56,385 nt of DNA from Prevotella sp. (GCA_017476785.1 JAFUZD010000098.1:1-56385), one strand, 5' to 3'; counted from the stretch's first letter, positions 1 to 10,440 are shown. Notes: generated by a model not told the origin, from the letters alone. Numbers and translations: made by a program.

Positions 1-676
1 CCTGATCGACCATTGACTCTTTTACGGCCTGCAGATAGTCCCAGTCCATCTCACCGCCGATGATTTCGATAAGGTCTTTGTTGCCCTCGAACTTCACATC
101 GTCAATCGTCACTTTGTTCACTTCCTCGATGATGCCTACATCGTGGGGAGCCAGCACCTGTGCGCCGTCTTCCCAGTAAGCCTTATAGCCGTTGTACTCT
201 TTCGGGTTGTGGCTGGCCGTCACGTTGACACCGGCCTGTGCACCCAGCTGGCGGATGGCAAACGAAATCTCGGGCGTGGGGCGCAGACTCTCAAACAGAT
301 AGACCTTAATGCCGTTGGCCGAGAAGATGTCGGCCACACTCTCGGCAAACATCCGGCCGTTGTTGCGGCAGTCGTGACCCACGACAACGCTGAGGTCGGT
401 GCGGCCGGGGAATGCTTTCAGTATGTAGTTGGCAAAACCCTGCGTAGCCATTCCTACGATGTACTTGTTCATACGGTTGGTGCCTGCTCCCATAATACCG
501 CGCAGACCGCCGGTTCCGAATTCCAGATTCTGATAGAAAGCATCGATGAGTGCAGTCTTGTCAGGATTGTCAAGCATTGCCTGTACTTCTTTGCGTGTCT
601 CCTCGTCGAAGGCCGGAGTAAGCCATTCTTTTGCCCGTGCCTCACACTGGGCAATAAGCTGAGCGTTATTTTCCAT
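1..676 (-). CDS. Phospho-sugar mutase (phosphoglucomutase/phosphomannomutase family), C-terminus beyond the window
   Basis: Interconverts sugar 1- and 6-phosphates in the cytoplasm (alpha-D-phosphohexomutase superfamily). The first 225 codons are visible, starting at the ATG at 674-676; the rest runs off the left edge. The catalytic motif TASHNPKEYNGYK is present, and the serine that carries the phosphate is about residue 155. Upstream of it is the motif EFGTGGLRG, typical of the long PGM2-like/PMM form. A Bacteroidetes-type -7 element lies at 715-722, so the gene probably has its own promoter downstream of the preceding gene's terminator. Glucose versus mannose preference cannot be told from this part. 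Confidence 0.93.
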   Translation of the reverse strand, partial: MENNAQLIAQCEARAKEWLTPAFDEETRKEVQAMLDNPDKTALIDAFYQNLEFGTGGLRGIMGAGTNRMNKYIVGMATQGFANYILKAFPGRTDLSVVVGHDCRNNGRMFAESVADIFSANGIKVYLFESLRPTPEISFAIRQLGAQAGVNVTASHNPKEYNGYKAYWEDGAQVLAPHDVGIIEEVNKVTIDDVKFEGNKDLIEIIGGEMDWDYLQAVKESMVDQ

Positions 677-714
677 AATGTTACAATTAGTTTTAGATTC
701 TCTTTAAGTTTCCA

Positions 715-742
715 CAAAGATAAGAAAAAAATCGAAAACAAA
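715..742 (-). promoter_or_regulatory. Probable promoter of the phospho-sugar mutase gene
   Basis: The minus strand reads TATCTTTG at 722-715, a match to the Bacteroidetes -7 consensus TAnnTTTG. A TTTG at 742-739 could be the -33 element, although the 16-bp spacing is short. The element lies inside the U-run and hairpin of the upstream terminator. Confidence 0.5.
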
Positions 743-772
743 CACATTGCGCGTGTTTATTTTCGATTTTTT
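722..772 (-). terminator. Intrinsic terminator after the TPR protein gene
   Basis: The arms at 753-772 and 725-745 pair over about 19 bp with one mismatch (A/U-rich part plus AAACAC/GTGTTT). On the minus strand a run of T residues follows. The hairpin lies directly downstream of the stop codon at 791. Confidence 0.8.
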
Positions 773-790
773 AGCATATAGGGCAGTGGC

Positions 791-1999
791 TCACTGCTTT
801 CGGTTCAGGATGCCGTCGATTTCTTCAAACTGTCTCCCCATATTCAGATTGAGGTAGATGCGATAAAGAGCGGGGGCCCATTTGTCTTTTTCGTCGGGTG
901 CCAACTGACGATAGTGCTCCATATATGGGCGGGCTTTCTGGTAGAGTTGGCGTATGGGGTTGCGGTATAAGCGTGGGTTCTGTTTCTGCTCCAGCGCAAG
1001 GGCTTGGTTGAGGCAAGCGGTTCCGGCATTGAAATAAGGCTCGGCCAGCGAGTCATTCCGCGCAATGAGCGTGTCGCTGACAGCGATACACTCATCATAT
1101 TGCTGGAGATGGAGCAGCGTGGTAGACTTGGCAAAGAGGAACAGTTCGCTGTGCGGATTGGTCTGCAACGCTTCTTCGGCAGTCTGTAAGGCACGCTCCA
1201 ACTGTCCGGCGGCGGTGTAATACTCAATCAGTCGCGGAAAGAAATAGACAAATTCCGGATTGGCTTGAAAGCCCTGCGTCAGTGTCTTCACATAGGCCGC
1301 CGTGTCGCCGGCAATGCGATAGGCTTCGGCCATATATTGCAGCGTGTAGGAAGTCTTGCTCGTATCGCGCAAAGCCTGTTCTGCATACTTCAGCGTCAGC
1401 GTCGGCTGAGCCAGCTTGTAGCCACAGAACGTAGCCCAATAGGCTGCCACGGGAATGAAGGCATCCGTCTGTCGGTAATTGTAGCCAGTAAAGAGTGGCA
1501 GGCTGTCGCAACCGATGTAGAGGTCGAAGAAACGAAATGCGGTCAGATAGTCGGCTTGCTTGATATTGTAGGTTCCGCCCAGATAGAGATTGGGACGCAG
1601 GGTGTTCAGCTCTTCCGCATTCCCTTTTCGGTATTCGGGACGAATGCGCCCTTTGCGGTCGGGCAATGCATCTACGGAGTCGAGCAAGGTAGCGACGGCG
1701 AAAAGACGACTCGTCAGGTTGCAGATGGCTGCCGTGTCGTTGCTCTGTTTCAGATACACTTTCTCGTTGGCTGCCTCGTATTGCAGGCGAACGCTCTCGA
1801 ACAGCAACTGATAGACGCGCTTGTTGTGTCGTCCGGCAGAGTCGTTTTGCAATACGCTGACCATCAGCTGTTCAGCCTTATCGAAGTCTTTACCGCTTTT
1901 GATGTAGGTGCGTGCCTGTGCAATCTCCTTTTTCTGCGCCATCGCGTCAGCGGAAAGGAGAGCCAACAGGAGTGCTGTTATCGTGATAATCTTTCTCAT
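791..1999 (-). CDS. Exported TPR-repeat protein
   Basis: 402 residues. A signal peptide (MRKIITITALLLALLSADAMAQ) predicts export to the periplasm or envelope. The mature part is helical, with degenerate tetratricopeptide repeats (for example around LERALQTAEEALQTNPHSELFLFAKSTTLL), and resembles the neighbouring protein at 2082-3266. Both share the motif [IL][RK]P[ER][YF][RH]KGN about 120 residues in, so they look like paralogues from an old duplication. Role unknown; TPR proteins usually scaffold protein complexes. It follows the gene at 2082-3266 across an 82-nt gap that contains a terminator, so expression may depend on read-through or an unseen promoter. Confidence 0.85.
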   Translation of the reverse strand: MRKIITITALLLALLSADAMAQKKEIAQARTYIKSGKDFDKAEQLMVSVLQNDSAGRHNKRVYQLLFESVRLQYEAANEKVYLKQSNDTAAICNLTSRLFAVATLLDSVDALPDRKGRIRPEYRKGNAEELNTLRPNLYLGGTYNIKQADYLTAFRFFDLYIGCDSLPLFTGYNYRQTDAFIPVAAYWATFCGYKLAQPTLTLKYAEQALRDTSKTSYTLQYMAEAYRIAGDTAAYVKTLTQGFQANPEFVYFFPRLIEYYTAAGQLERALQTAEEALQTNPHSELFLFAKSTTLLHLQQYDECIAVSDTLIARNDSLAEPYFNAGTACLNQALALEQKQNPRLYRNPIRQLYQKARPYMEHYRQLAPDEKDKWAPALYRIYLNLNMGRQFEEIDGILNRKQ

Positions 2000-2010
2000 A
2001 TACCTTAAAA

Positions 2011-2053
2011 ATAAAAAGGTAGTAACGGGCTGCGGTTGTATGCCCGTTACTAC
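2011..2053 (-). terminator. Intrinsic terminator between the two TPR genes
   Basis: Perfect 12-bp inverted repeat (GTAGTAACGGGC at 2019-2030, GCCCGTTACTAC at 2042-2053). On the minus strand it is followed by CCTTTTTATTTTT. It ends only 12-20 nt before the start codon of the downstream TPR gene. Confidence 0.88.
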
Positions 2054-2081
2054 TATTGACGTCCTACTGTCGTCACCGGGC

Positions 2082-3266
2082 TTACTTGTTCAGTTCGCCC
2101 AGAACGTCAGTCAGATTCTGGAGCAGATACTGCCAGCGGAAGCTCTCCTGATTCGGGTCGAGCTCCTTCACCTTCTCGAACTCGTTCTTGGCAGCAATCA
2201 CCAGTTCCTTGTACTTTGCTTCATTGGCCGGCGTCATACGACCCGTACGTGCATCGCTGTTCTGCTCGGCAAACTCGGCAACCAGTGCATAGCGGGCACG
2301 GGCGCGGTTGTAGGTAGCAATGGGATTGAATACCGACGAGCTGGGAATCTTGCTGAATTCGCTGATAGCCACATCGTTCTTCTTGTCAATGTCGAGTGCG
2401 ATAAGGCCATTGTAGAAGTAGCTCAGCTCGCTGGTAGGATGAGCAGCCGTGAGGGCACGCAGTTCGTCAATCTTGTTGGTCTGATAGAGAATGTCGCCCA
2501 ATGCACCATAGAACTGAGTGTTGTCGGGATTGGCGGTGAGCAGTCCCTTCAGGTCGTTGATGTAATTCACGGTGTCCTGCGGGGTCTTCAGCGTGCTGGC
2601 CATAGAGGGCAGCAGATAGCGCTGTGCCTGTGCCTTTACTTCCTGAGCAGTGTCGTTCAGTGCAATGGTCAGATAGTTCTTGGCCACGTCATACTTCTTC
2701 AGGTTGTAGGCCGAGATACCGGCATAGAGCGATGCCAGCTCTACATAAGAGGGCTTCTCTTCTGCGAACAGCGGCGACTTGGCACTGCTGACGAAGGCCT
2801 CGTAGAATGCCAAAGCCGTCTCGTTCTCCTGTGCATTAATCAGGTCGATACCCGTGTTGATGAGTGCTACGCGCGGCTGCTTCATACGGCTGACGTTGCC
2901 TTTGTGGAAGCGCGGCTTAATCTTTCCCTTCTCATTGGGTAGCTGGTCGAACTCGTCACATTTCACAGCGGCATTCAGTGCTGTGGTGAAAGCAGCTACC
3001 ATTCCTACCTGATCGAACTTGGCATTGGTCACCGACCCAGTCAGTCGTGCTTCGTCTTCCTTATTGTATTTGCGCATTGCAATGTCGGCCAGTGTGTTCC
3101 AAGCCTTCGCCTTATCCACGGTTGCGGCGTTGGTGAGGGCCGGCGTAATCATTTCGACGGCTTGTGCATAGTCATCCACGCGGGATGCCTGCTTTACGAG
3201 GTCGTCTTGTGCAAAGGCTGTTGTGGCAGCTGCTGCCATCAAAGCCATCATCATTACTTTTTTCAT
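2082..3266 (-). CDS. Exported TPR-repeat protein
   Basis: 394 residues with a clear signal peptide (cleavage near AFAQ, residue 20). The rest is alpha-helical with TPR-like units (for example LASLYAGISAYNLKKYDVAKNYL). It lies 36 nt downstream of gyrA on the same strand and is followed by a strong terminator, so gyrA and this gene may share a transcript. It is similar to the next gene, 791-1999. Molecular function is not recognisable. Conservation next to gyrA in related genomes would be a simple test of linkage. Confidence 0.85.
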   Translation of the reverse strand: MKKVMMMALMAAAATTAFAQDDLVKQASRVDDYAQAVEMITPALTNAATVDKAKAWNTLADIAMRKYNKEDEARLTGSVTNAKFDQVGMVAAFTTALNAAVKCDEFDQLPNEKGKIKPRFHKGNVSRMKQPRVALINTGIDLINAQENETALAFYEAFVSSAKSPLFAEEKPSYVELASLYAGISAYNLKKYDVAKNYLTIALNDTAQEVKAQAQRYLLPSMASTLKTPQDTVNYINDLKGLLTANPDNTQFYGALGDILYQTNKIDELRALTAAHPTSELSYFYNGLIALDIDKKNDVAISEFSKIPSSSVFNPIATYNRARARYALVAEFAEQNSDARTGRMTPANEAKYKELVIAAKNEFEKVKELDPNQESFRWQYLLQNLTDVLGELNK

Positions 3267-3302
3267 AAGTTCTTTGTATTATTGGTTAAACATTTATTTC
3301 TT

Positions 3303-5813
3303 TTACTCTTCACCCGTAACGGTCTCTGCGGTTTCTGCATCATTGACGTCTTCGTCGTCCTGTGAACTCATCACTTTGCAGACACTGGCAATGGTATCGT
3401 TCTTCTTTGTGAGGTTAATCAGGCGGACGCCCTGCGTTGCACGTCCCATTACGCGGACGTCTGCAACTTTTAGGCGAATCAAGATACCACTCTTGTTGAT
3501 GATCATCAGGTCGTTCTCATCAGTCACCACCTTAATGGCAACCAGCCGTCCCGTCTTCTCAGTAACCGAGAGTGTCTTCACGCCCTTAGCACCACGTGCC
3601 GTCTTGCGATAGTCCTCAATGTCAGAACGCTTGCCGTATCCGTTCTCGCTGACCACCATTATGGTCTCCGTCTCTGGGTCGTTCACGCAGACGAGGCCGA
3701 CCACCTCGTCGTCGCCACCGTCAAGTTTCATTCCGCGTACACCAGTGCTGACACGTCCCATCGTACGCACATCCTGCTCGTTGAAACGGATAGCACGGCC
3801 ATTGCGGTTGGCCAACAGCAATTCGTTATGGCCATTGGTCAGGCGTACACCCACTACTTGGTCGCCCTCGTTGATGTTGATGGCAATGACTCCGTTGGCA
3901 CGTGGACGGCTGTAGGCCTCAAGACACGTCTTCTTGATGATGCCCTGCTTGGTGGCGAATACGACATAATGAGAACGAAGGAACTCGGTGTCCTCAAAGT
4001 CCTTGATGCGCAATACGGCATTAATCTGATCGTCGGGCTCGATGTTGAGCATATTCTGGATGGCGCGTCCCTTTGAGTTCTTGTCGCCTTCGGGTATCTC
4101 ATAGCACTTCTGCCAATAGCAGCGTCCCTTCTGGGTGAAGAAGAGCAGCGTGTTGTGCATTGTAGCGGGATAGATGTATTCGGTGAAGTCGTTGTCGCGA
4201 TGGCGGGCAGCCTTTGCCCCTACTCCACCACGTCCCTGCTCGTGGAACTCGTCGAGCTTGGTACGCTTGATATAGCCCATATGCGAGATGGTGATGACCA
4301 CGGGGTCGTCGGGATAGAAGTCGAGCGCATTGAACTCGTGGTCGAATGGGATGATTTCCGTCTTACGGGCATCGCCATACTTCTCTTTCACTTCCTGCAG
4401 CTCCTCCTTCATCACTTGCTTGCAACGCTCGGGATTATCAAGAATCTCCTGCAAGTCGGCAATGAGCTTCATCAAGTCATCGTACTCTTGATGTAACTGA
4501 TCTACACGCAGACCAGTAAGCTGAGCGAGGCGCATATCCACGATAGCCTTCGACTGCAACTCGTCCAACTCGAAACGCTGCTCCAGATTACGCTGGGCAT
4601 CGCTGGGCGTCTTGGAGTTGCGGATGATGTGAACCACCTCGTCGATATTGTTCACGGCAATAATCAATCCTTCCAGTATATGGGCACGCTCCTGTGCTTT
4701 CTTCAAGTCGTACTGTGTGCGACGGATTGTGACGTCGTGACGATGCTCCACGAAATACTTCACGCATTCTTTCAGACTCAGCAGTCTCGGGCGGCCTTTG
4801 ACCAGTGCGATATTATTGACCGAGAACGAGCTCTGCAGGGCTGTCATCTTGAACAGCTTGTTGAGCAGCACATTGGCATTGGCATCGCGCTTCACGTCAA
4901 CCACGATGCGCATACCCTGTCGTCCCGACTCATCGTTTACATTGGCAACACCTTCAATCTTGTGTTCGTTGGCAAGATCGGCGATGTATTTCACCAAATC
5001 GGCCTTATTCACACCATAGGGAATCTCCGTCACCACAATCTTGTCGTGTGTATCGCCGCTTTCAATCTCAGCCTTAGCTCGCATCACAATGCGTCCACGA
5101 CCCGTTTCATAGGCATCACGCACGCCTTGCAGACCGTAGATATAGGCCCCCGTAGGGAAGTCGGGGCCGGGGATGTGGCGCATCAGTCCCTCTGTGTCGA
5201 TGTCGGGATTGTCGATATAGGCACAGCATCCGTCGATGACCTCGCCCAAATTGTGGGTCGGCATATTGGTGGCCATACCCACGGCAATACCATTGCCGCC
5301 GTTGACCAACAGGTTGGGCACCTTAGTCGGCATCACCGACGGCTCTTGCAGTGAGTCGTCGAAGTTGTTGACCATATCTACGGTGTCTTTCTCTAAGTCG
5401 TCCATAATGTGCTCGCCCATTTTCGAGAGACGGCACTCAGTGTATCGCATTGCTGCGGGCGAATCTCCGTCAACGCTTCCGAAGTTTCCCTGTCCGTCGA
5501 CCAGCGTGTAGCGCATATTCCAATCCTGTGCCATACGTACCAGTGCTCCGTATACAGAGGAGTCGCCGTGAGGGTGATACTTACCAAGCACCTCACCTAC
5601 GACGCGCGCACATTTCTTATAAGGCTGTGTAGACACGTTGTTGATACCCATCATTCCGTACAGAATACGGCGGTGGACGGGTTTGAAGCCATCGCGCACG
5701 TCAGGAAGTGCACGAGCCACGATAACCGACATCGAGTAGTCGATGTAGGAGGATTTCATTTCCTCCTCGATGTTGATTTTAATGATTCTGTCGTTGTCAA
5801 ATGTCTGATCCAT
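3303..5813 (-). CDS. gyrA: DNA gyrase subunit A
   Basis: 836 residues, the breakage-reunion subunit of the type IIA topoisomerase that introduces negative supercoils using ATP supplied through GyrB. The N-terminal winged-helix/tower domain has the catalytic tyrosine in AAMRYTE (Tyr124). The quinolone pocket [13 protein letters not shown] has Ser85 at the E. coli Ser83 position and Gly89 at the E. coli Asp87 position. The GyrA box is the variant QGRGGVG near residue 530. A C-terminal beta-pinwheel follows and the tail is acidic. The start is at 5811-5813. A -7 element at 5983-5990 suggests a 160-nt leader beginning with a stem-loop. Confidence 0.98.
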   Translation of the reverse strand: MDQTFDNDRIIKINIEEEMKSSYIDYSMSVIVARALPDVRDGFKPVHRRILYGMMGINNVSTQPYKKCARVVGEVLGKYHPHGDSSVYGALVRMAQDWNMRYTLVDGQGNFGSVDGDSPAAMRYTECRLSKMGEHIMDDLEKDTVDMVNNFDDSLQEPSVMPTKVPNLLVNGGNGIAVGMATNMPTHNLGEVIDGCCAYIDNPDIDTEGLMRHIPGPDFPTGAYIYGLQGVRDAYETGRGRIVMRAKAEIESGDTHDKIVVTEIPYGVNKADLVKYIADLANEHKIEGVANVNDESGRQGMRIVVDVKRDANANVLLNKLFKMTALQSSFSVNNIALVKGRPRLLSLKECVKYFVEHRHDVTIRRTQYDLKKAQERAHILEGLIIAVNNIDEVVHIIRNSKTPSDAQRNLEQRFELDELQSKAIVDMRLAQLTGLRVDQLHQEYDDLMKLIADLQEILDNPERCKQVMKEELQEVKEKYGDARKTEIIPFDHEFNALDFYPDDPVVITISHMGYIKRTKLDEFHEQGRGGVGAKAARHRDNDFTEYIYPATMHNTLLFFTQKGRCYWQKCYEIPEGDKNSKGRAIQNMLNIEPDDQINAVLRIKDFEDTEFLRSHYVVFATKQGIIKKTCLEAYSRPRANGVIAININEGDQVVGVRLTNGHNELLLANRNGRAIRFNEQDVRTMGRVSTGVRGMKLDGGDDEVVGLVCVNDPETETIMVVSENGYGKRSDIEDYRKTARGAKGVKTLSVTEKTGRLVAIKVVTDENDLMIINKSGILIRLKVADVRVMGRATQGVRLINLTKKNDTIASVCKVMSSQDDEDVNDAETAETVTGEE

Positions 5814-5945
5814 TTTCTATATGATATGATTCTTTTTACTTATGATTCCTCAAGTAGCCAATCGTTTAATGAGCCTCTCAGCTTTCTGACGCTCCGCTTT
5901 CAAGCTCCTGATTTTACGTCTCACAACGCGTTTAAGGCCATTTTT

Positions 5946-5975
5946 AGCCCCGCTGACGCGTTTTGGGGCTTTTTT
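5946..5975 (+). terminator. Terminator-like stem-loop in the gyrA leader
   Basis: AGCCCC (5946-5951) and GGGGCT (5965-5970) form a hairpin followed by T residues on the plus strand. No plus-strand gene ends here. On the minus strand the hairpin would be at the very 5' end of the gyrA message, so it may be a 5' stabilising or regulatory structure instead. Confidence 0.4.
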
Positions 5976-5982
5976 CAAGCCA

Positions 5983-5990
5983 CAAAATTA
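5983..5990 (-). promoter_or_regulatory. Probable gyrA promoter (-7 element)
   Basis: The minus strand reads TAATTTTG, matching TAnnTTTG. A weak -33 (CTTG) lies about 20 bp upstream. Confidence 0.5.
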
Positions 5991-6208
5991 CATATTTTCC
6001 GTGATACTGCCAAGCCTTTTAGAAGAATTTAAGGATTTGTCACGAACAAATTCTCGCAAGATTTTCTTCCCTGTGTCTTCCCTATGTGTGCTATGCCCCC
6101 TCACGCGAAGAGGGCTTCGGATTGTTTGGCACGATGTTTGCTTCATTAATGACGTGACATTACAAGAACGTTTCAACCAATCCAACTTTTCAATAATTCA
6201 GAAGAAAT

Positions 6209-8728
6209 ATGACGAGTCAATTTTCACCAAAAGTGTCTGAAATACTGGCTTATTCGCGTGAGGAAGCTGCGCGATTAGCATCCTCGACCGTTGGGCCGGA
6301 ACATCTGCTGCTGGGAATGATGCGGATGAAGGAAGGTCCCGTGGTCGATGTGTTTCGTCGGCTGGAAATCAACCTGCAGTCGGTCAAGACGGAGTTGGAA
6401 ATGCGCGTGCGAGAGGAAGACATCACCTCCCCTCTGCATACTAATGATTTAGTATTAAATGAAAAAGCGAGCAACATCTTAAAACTGGCTGTGCTTGAGG
6501 CGCGTATACAGCGGACCACTCGCGTGGACGAGCAACATCTGCTGTTGGCCATTCTGCACGATCGCGTGGACAACGGAGCAAAACAAATTCTGGAATTCAA
6601 CAATATGAACTACGAAGATACACTTACCCTGCTCTCTATTCGTGATGGTATCGGATTGCCCGAAGAGGATTACGAAGAAGAGCATCAGAATGCAGGCAAT
6701 GCCAACAATCGGCCGGCCGATGTGGCTCAACAGCCTGCCAGCAAGCAGAAATCAAAGACCCCTGTGCTCGACAACTTTGGCACCGACCTTACGCGAATGG
6801 CTGCTGAAGGCAAACTGGACCCCGTGGTGGGACGTGAGCGCGAAATTCAGCGCGTCATTGAGATATTGGGGCGACGCAAGAAGAACAACCCCATTCTTAT
6901 TGGTGAACCGGGAGTGGGAAAGAGTGCTATAGTCGAAGGACTTGCACAGATTATTGCTGACAGACATTGCAGTCCGATGCTTTTCGGAAAACGGCTGGTC
7001 ACGCTGGATATGACAGGCGTGGTGGCTGGTACCAAGTACCGTGGGCAGTTCGAAGAGCGTCTGCGTGCATTAACTAAGGAATTGGAGCAAAATCCAGATG
7101 TGATAATCTTCATCGACGAGATTCACACCATCATCGGTGCAGGCTCTGCACCGGGTACGATGGATGCTGCCAATATTCTTAAACCGGCACTGGCTCGTGG
7201 CACGATACAATGCATCGGTGCCACTACGCTCGATGAATACCGCAATTCCATCGAGAAGGACGGGGCGTTGGAACGGCGTTTCCAGAAGGTGCTCGTAGAG
7301 CCGACAAATGCGGAAGAAACGCTACAAATTCTGAAAAATATCCGTGACCGCTATGAATATCATCATCACGTCAGCTATACAGATGAAGCATTGGCTGCGT
7401 GTGTCAATTTGACAGAACGCTATGTGACAGACCGATTCCAGCCCGACAAAGCTATTGATGCGATGGACGAAGTGGGCTCGCGTGTACATCTCGGTGCAGC
7501 CAGCATCCCGCCGGAAATCACAGAGATAGAGCAACAAATCAATAGGATATTGGACAAGAAGCAGCAGGCCGTGAAAAACCAGAACTTCGAGTTGGCTGCT
7601 TCCTATCGCGACCGTCAGACAGAATTGGAACGCGAGCTGAAGGAACTGAACCGCAAGTGGAGCACTGGTGAGACCGACGACCGACAGACCATCACAGAAA
7701 AAGAGGTGCAGGACGTGGTTTCGATGATGACAGGCGTGCCCGTGCAACGAATGGCCGCCGAAGAAGGCGTCCGACTGAAGGGAATGGCGGAAGAACTGAA
7801 ACAGAACGTGATAGCACAAGATACGGCCATTGACAAAATGGTTCGTGCCATCCAACGCAACCGTGTGGGGCTGAAAGATCCCAACCATCCCATTGGTGCG
7901 TTTATGTTCCTCGGCCCGACTGGTGTGGGTAAGACTTATCTGGCCAAGAAGCTGGCCGAATTTATGTTTGGCTCGCCCGATGCACTCATCCGTGTGGATA
8001 TGAGCGAATATACAGAGTCGTTCAATGTCAGCAGACTGATTGGTGCCCCTCCGGGTTATGTGGGCTATGAAGAGGGAGGCCAGTTGACTGAGCGTGTACG
8101 TCGTCATCCCTACTCTATCGTTCTGCTCGACGAAATCGAGAAAGCCCACGGCAACGTGTTCAACCTGCTTCTGCAAGTGCTGGATGAGGGACGGCTGACC
8201 GATGGTAACGGTCGTCTCGTCGACTTCCGCAACACGGTAATTATAATGACTTCGAATGCAGGCACGCGTCAGCTGAAAGATTTCGGACGTGGTATTGGCT
8301 TCAATACCGGCGGCTCAGGCAGTCTGATGCTGAACGAACAGGATAAAGAACACGCCCGCAGTATCGTGCAGAAAGCGCTGTCGAAGCAGTTCTCGCCGGA
8401 GTTCCTGAACCGTCTGGATGAGATTATTACGTTCGACCAGCTGGACCTCGAAGCCATCAAGCGCATTATTGATGTCGAACTGAAAGGGTTGCGCAAACGT
8501 ATTGGCGACCTCGGCTATGAAATGGAACTTACCGAAACGGCCAAGACTTTTGTGGCAGAGAAAGGCTATGACGTACAGTTCGGTGCCCGCCCGTTGAAAC
8601 GTGCCATCCAGACTTACATCGAAGATGGCATCTCGGAACTCATCGTCAACGGCAATCTCGTCTCGGGAGCTGTCATACATATAGATAAGGAACCTGCGCG
8701 CGAGGAACTGACATTCAATATCCAATAG
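6209..8728 (+). CDS. clpC: ClpC-type AAA+ unfoldase, Clp protease ATP-binding subunit
   Basis: 839 residues, a hexameric double-ring AAA+ unfoldase that feeds substrates to ClpP or refolds proteins. Order: N-terminal Clp repeat domain (1-145), AAA-1 with Walker A GEPGVGKS at 232-239, a coiled middle domain with a UVR-like segment (about 434-480), and AAA-2 with Walker A GPTGVGKT starting at 569 and sensor motif [13 protein letters not shown]. The UVR-type short middle domain and total length fit ClpC, not ClpB. It is transcribed away from gyrA and ends before a pair of hairpins. The start gives an ordinary ClpC N-terminus ([13 protein letters not shown]). Confidence 0.95.
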   Translation: MTSQFSPKVSEILAYSREEAARLASSTVGPEHLLLGMMRMKEGPVVDVFRRLEINLQSVKTELEMRVREEDITSPLHTNDLVLNEKASNILKLAVLEARIQRTTRVDEQHLLLAILHDRVDNGAKQILEFNNMNYEDTLTLLSIRDGIGLPEEDYEEEHQNAGNANNRPADVAQQPASKQKSKTPVLDNFGTDLTRMAAEGKLDPVVGREREIQRVIEILGRRKKNNPILIGEPGVGKSAIVEGLAQIIADRHCSPMLFGKRLVTLDMTGVVAGTKYRGQFEERLRALTKELEQNPDVIIFIDEIHTIIGAGSAPGTMDAANILKPALARGTIQCIGATTLDEYRNSIEKDGALERRFQKVLVEPTNAEETLQILKNIRDRYEYHHHVSYTDEALAACVNLTERYVTDRFQPDKAIDAMDEVGSRVHLGAASIPPEITEIEQQINRILDKKQQAVKNQNFELAASYRDRQTELERELKELNRKWSTGETDDRQTITEKEVQDVVSMMTGVPVQRMAAEEGVRLKGMAEELKQNVIAQDTAIDKMVRAIQRNRVGLKDPNHPIGAFMFLGPTGVGKTYLAKKLAEFMFGSPDALIRVDMSEYTESFNVSRLIGAPPGYVGYEEGGQLTERVRRHPYSIVLLDEIEKAHGNVFNLLLQVLDEGRLTDGNGRLVDFRNTVIIMTSNAGTRQLKDFGRGIGFNTGGSGSLMLNEQDKEHARSIVQKALSKQFSPEFLNRLDEIITFDQLDLEAIKRIIDVELKGLRKRIGDLGYEMELTETAKTFVAEKGYDVQFGARPLKRAIQTYIEDGISELIVNGNLVSGAVIHIDKEPAREELTFNIQ

Positions 8729-8763
8729 TCACTTCCAGCCCTTGTCAGGCATCAAATGGCGAA

Positions 8764-8821
8764 CGGACATACTGAGTCTCAATAGTATGTCCGCTGTCTT
8801 TGTGCTGTTTGCGAGCACAAA
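8764..8821 (+). terminator. Two tandem hairpins after clpC
   Basis: The first has a 10-bp perfect stem (CGGACATACT 8764-8773, AGTATGTCCG 8784-8793). The second has an 8-bp stem (TTTGTGCT 8799-8806, AGCACAAA 8814-8821). The U-run after each is weak, so termination may be partial. Confidence 0.6.
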
Positions 8822-8908
8822 CAAAGCACTCGTTTCTGTCATTTTTCGATTGATTTACGTCAATAAGTGACAAAAAGAAAGTTTTTTATTAATTTTCTTG
8901 ATAAATTG

Positions 8909-8939
8909 TTTGGCATTTCAAAAATTAGCTATAACTTTG
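8909..8939 (+). promoter_or_regulatory. Promoter of glutamate dehydrogenase gene
   Basis: TTTG at 8909-8912, 19 bp, then TAACTTTG at 8932-8939: a full match to the Bacteroidetes housekeeping promoter. The predicted leader is about 50 nt. Confidence 0.8.
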
Positions 8940-8998
8940 CAAACGAAATCAAGCAAATAGAATTTTCAATAGTATAAACCAACAAAAGGAAAAAGATT

Positions 8999-10336
8999 AT
9001 GAATGCAGCACAAGTTGTTGAGAGCCTGAAGCAGAGATTCCCCAATGAGCCGGAATACATCCAGGCCGTCAGTCAGGTACTTCCCACGATTGAGGAAGAG
9101 TACAACAAACATCCAGAGTTCGAGAAGTCGAACCTCATTGAGCGTCTTTGCATTCCCGACCGTGTGATTGAGTTCCGGGTAACGTGGACCGACGACAAAG
9201 GTAATGTGCAAACCAATATGGGTTACCGCATTCAACATAACAACGCCATCGGCCCGTATAAGGGAGGATTGCGTTATCACAAGTCAGTGAACCTTGGTAT
9301 CCTGAAGTTCCTCGCTTTTGAGCAGACTTTCAAGAACTCGTTGACCACACTGCCAATGGGTGGCGCAAAAGGTGGTAGCGACTTCTCGCCGCGCGGCAAG
9401 AGCGATGCAGAAGTGATGCGTTTCTGTCAGGCATTTATGAACGAGCTCTATCGCCATATTGGTCCTGATGAGGACGTTCCTGCAGGCGACATCGGTGTTG
9501 GCGGACGCGAAGTTGGCTATCTGTTTGGCCAGTATAAGAAGCTGACCCACCAGTTCCAAGGCGTGCTTACGGGTAAAGGAATTCCCTTCGGCGGTTCGCT
9601 CATCCGTCCTGAGGCTACCGGTTATGGTACCGTTTACTTCCTCCTCTCTATGTTGGCTACGCGTAACATTGAGCTGAAAGGCAAGACCGTACTTATCTCA
9701 GGTGCTGGCAATGTGGCTCAGTATGCTACTGAGAAGTGCATCCAGTTGGGCGCAAAGGTGCTGACGCTGAGTGACTCTGATGGTTATATCTACGATCCGG
9801 ATGGTATCGACCGGGCAAAACTCGACTACGTGATGGAGCTGAAGAACGTAGAACGTGGACGTATTTCGGAATATGTAGAGGAATATCCCAATGCCGTCTA
9901 CCACGCTGGCGAGCGTCCGTGGCACGAGAAAGCCGATATCGCCCTGCCCTGCGCTACGCAGAATGAAATCAACGGCGAGCAGGCTCAGGCCCTGATTGAC
10001 AATGGAGTGATTGCTGTGGCTGAGGGTGCCAATATGCCTTCTACGCCTGAGGCCATCAAGATTTTCCAAGATGCTAAGATTCTCTATGCACCGGGTAAGG
10101 CCTCGAATGCCGGCGGTGTTTCGGTCAGCGGTCTGGAAATGAGCCAGAACTCAGAACGACTGAGCTGGACGGCTAAAGAAGTGGACGACTATCTGAAGCG
10201 TATAATGAACGACATTCACGAGAACTGCGTGAAGTATGGAACGCAGCCCGACGGCTACATCAACTACGTAAAGGGCGCTAATGTGGCTGGCTTTATGAAG
10301 GTAGCTAAGGCTATGATGGCTCAGGGTATCGTGTAA
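8999..10336 (+). CDS. gdhA: NAD(P)-dependent glutamate dehydrogenase
   Basis: 445 residues, the usual length of hexameric bacterial GdhA. It catalyses reductive amination of 2-oxoglutarate with ammonia to give glutamate, a main nitrogen entry point in Bacteroidales. The substrate-binding region PMGGAKGGSDFSPRGKS and the glutamate-site motif VPAGDIGVGGREVGYLFGQYKK are intact. The Rossmann domain has VLISGAGNVAQYATEK. The start at 8999 is preceded by AAAAGGAAAAAG. It is monocistronic, with its own promoter (8909-8939) and a strong terminator (10373-10411). NADP preference is likely from family but not proven here. Confidence 0.96.
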   Translation: MNAAQVVESLKQRFPNEPEYIQAVSQVLPTIEEEYNKHPEFEKSNLIERLCIPDRVIEFRVTWTDDKGNVQTNMGYRIQHNNAIGPYKGGLRYHKSVNLGILKFLAFEQTFKNSLTTLPMGGAKGGSDFSPRGKSDAEVMRFCQAFMNELYRHIGPDEDVPAGDIGVGGREVGYLFGQYKKLTHQFQGVLTGKGIPFGGSLIRPEATGYGTVYFLLSMLATRNIELKGKTVLISGAGNVAQYATEKCIQLGAKVLTLSDSDGYIYDPDGIDRAKLDYVMELKNVERGRISEYVEEYPNAVYHAGERPWHEKADIALPCATQNEINGEQAQALIDNGVIAVAEGANMPSTPEAIKIFQDAKILYAPGKASNAGGVSVSGLEMSQNSERLSWTAKEVDDYLKRIMNDIHENCVKYGTQPDGYINYVKGANVAGFMKVAKAMMAQGIV

Positions 10337-10372
10337 ACCGGATGGACAAATCCAATAATTATTAGATAATCG

Positions 10373-10411
10373 AAAGCCCCGACTGCAATCACAATAGCAG
10401 TCGGGGCTTTT
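10373..10411. terminator. Bidirectional intrinsic terminator between gdhA and the LysM gene
   Basis: Perfect 14-bp stem (AAAGCCCCGACTGC at 10373-10386 with GCAGTCGGGGCTTT at 10397-10410), flanked by A residues on one side and T residues on the other. It can serve both converging genes. Confidence 0.92.
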
Positions 10412-10440
10412 AAATGTTTTCACGGTTCCTCTCGGTCAGC

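Larger units (their letters stand above)
5814..6208. other. gyrA/clpC divergent intergenic region
   Basis: 395 bp between divergent genes. It holds a minus-strand -7 element for gyrA (5983-5990) and a stem-loop at 5946-5970. No small gene is convincing here. No clear TAnnTTTG element was found for clpC on the plus strand; a weak GATGTTTG is present upstream of the clpC start. Confidence 0.6.

Noticed and set aside
143-781. Plus-strand reading frame of 212 codons
   Set aside because: It is antisense to the phospho-sugar mutase gene, whose protein has clear catalytic motifs, and it also runs over a terminator.
3303-5813. parC (topoisomerase IV) instead of gyrA
   Set aside because: The full C-terminal pinwheel domain with a GyrA-box-like QGRGGVG is present, which ParC lacks.
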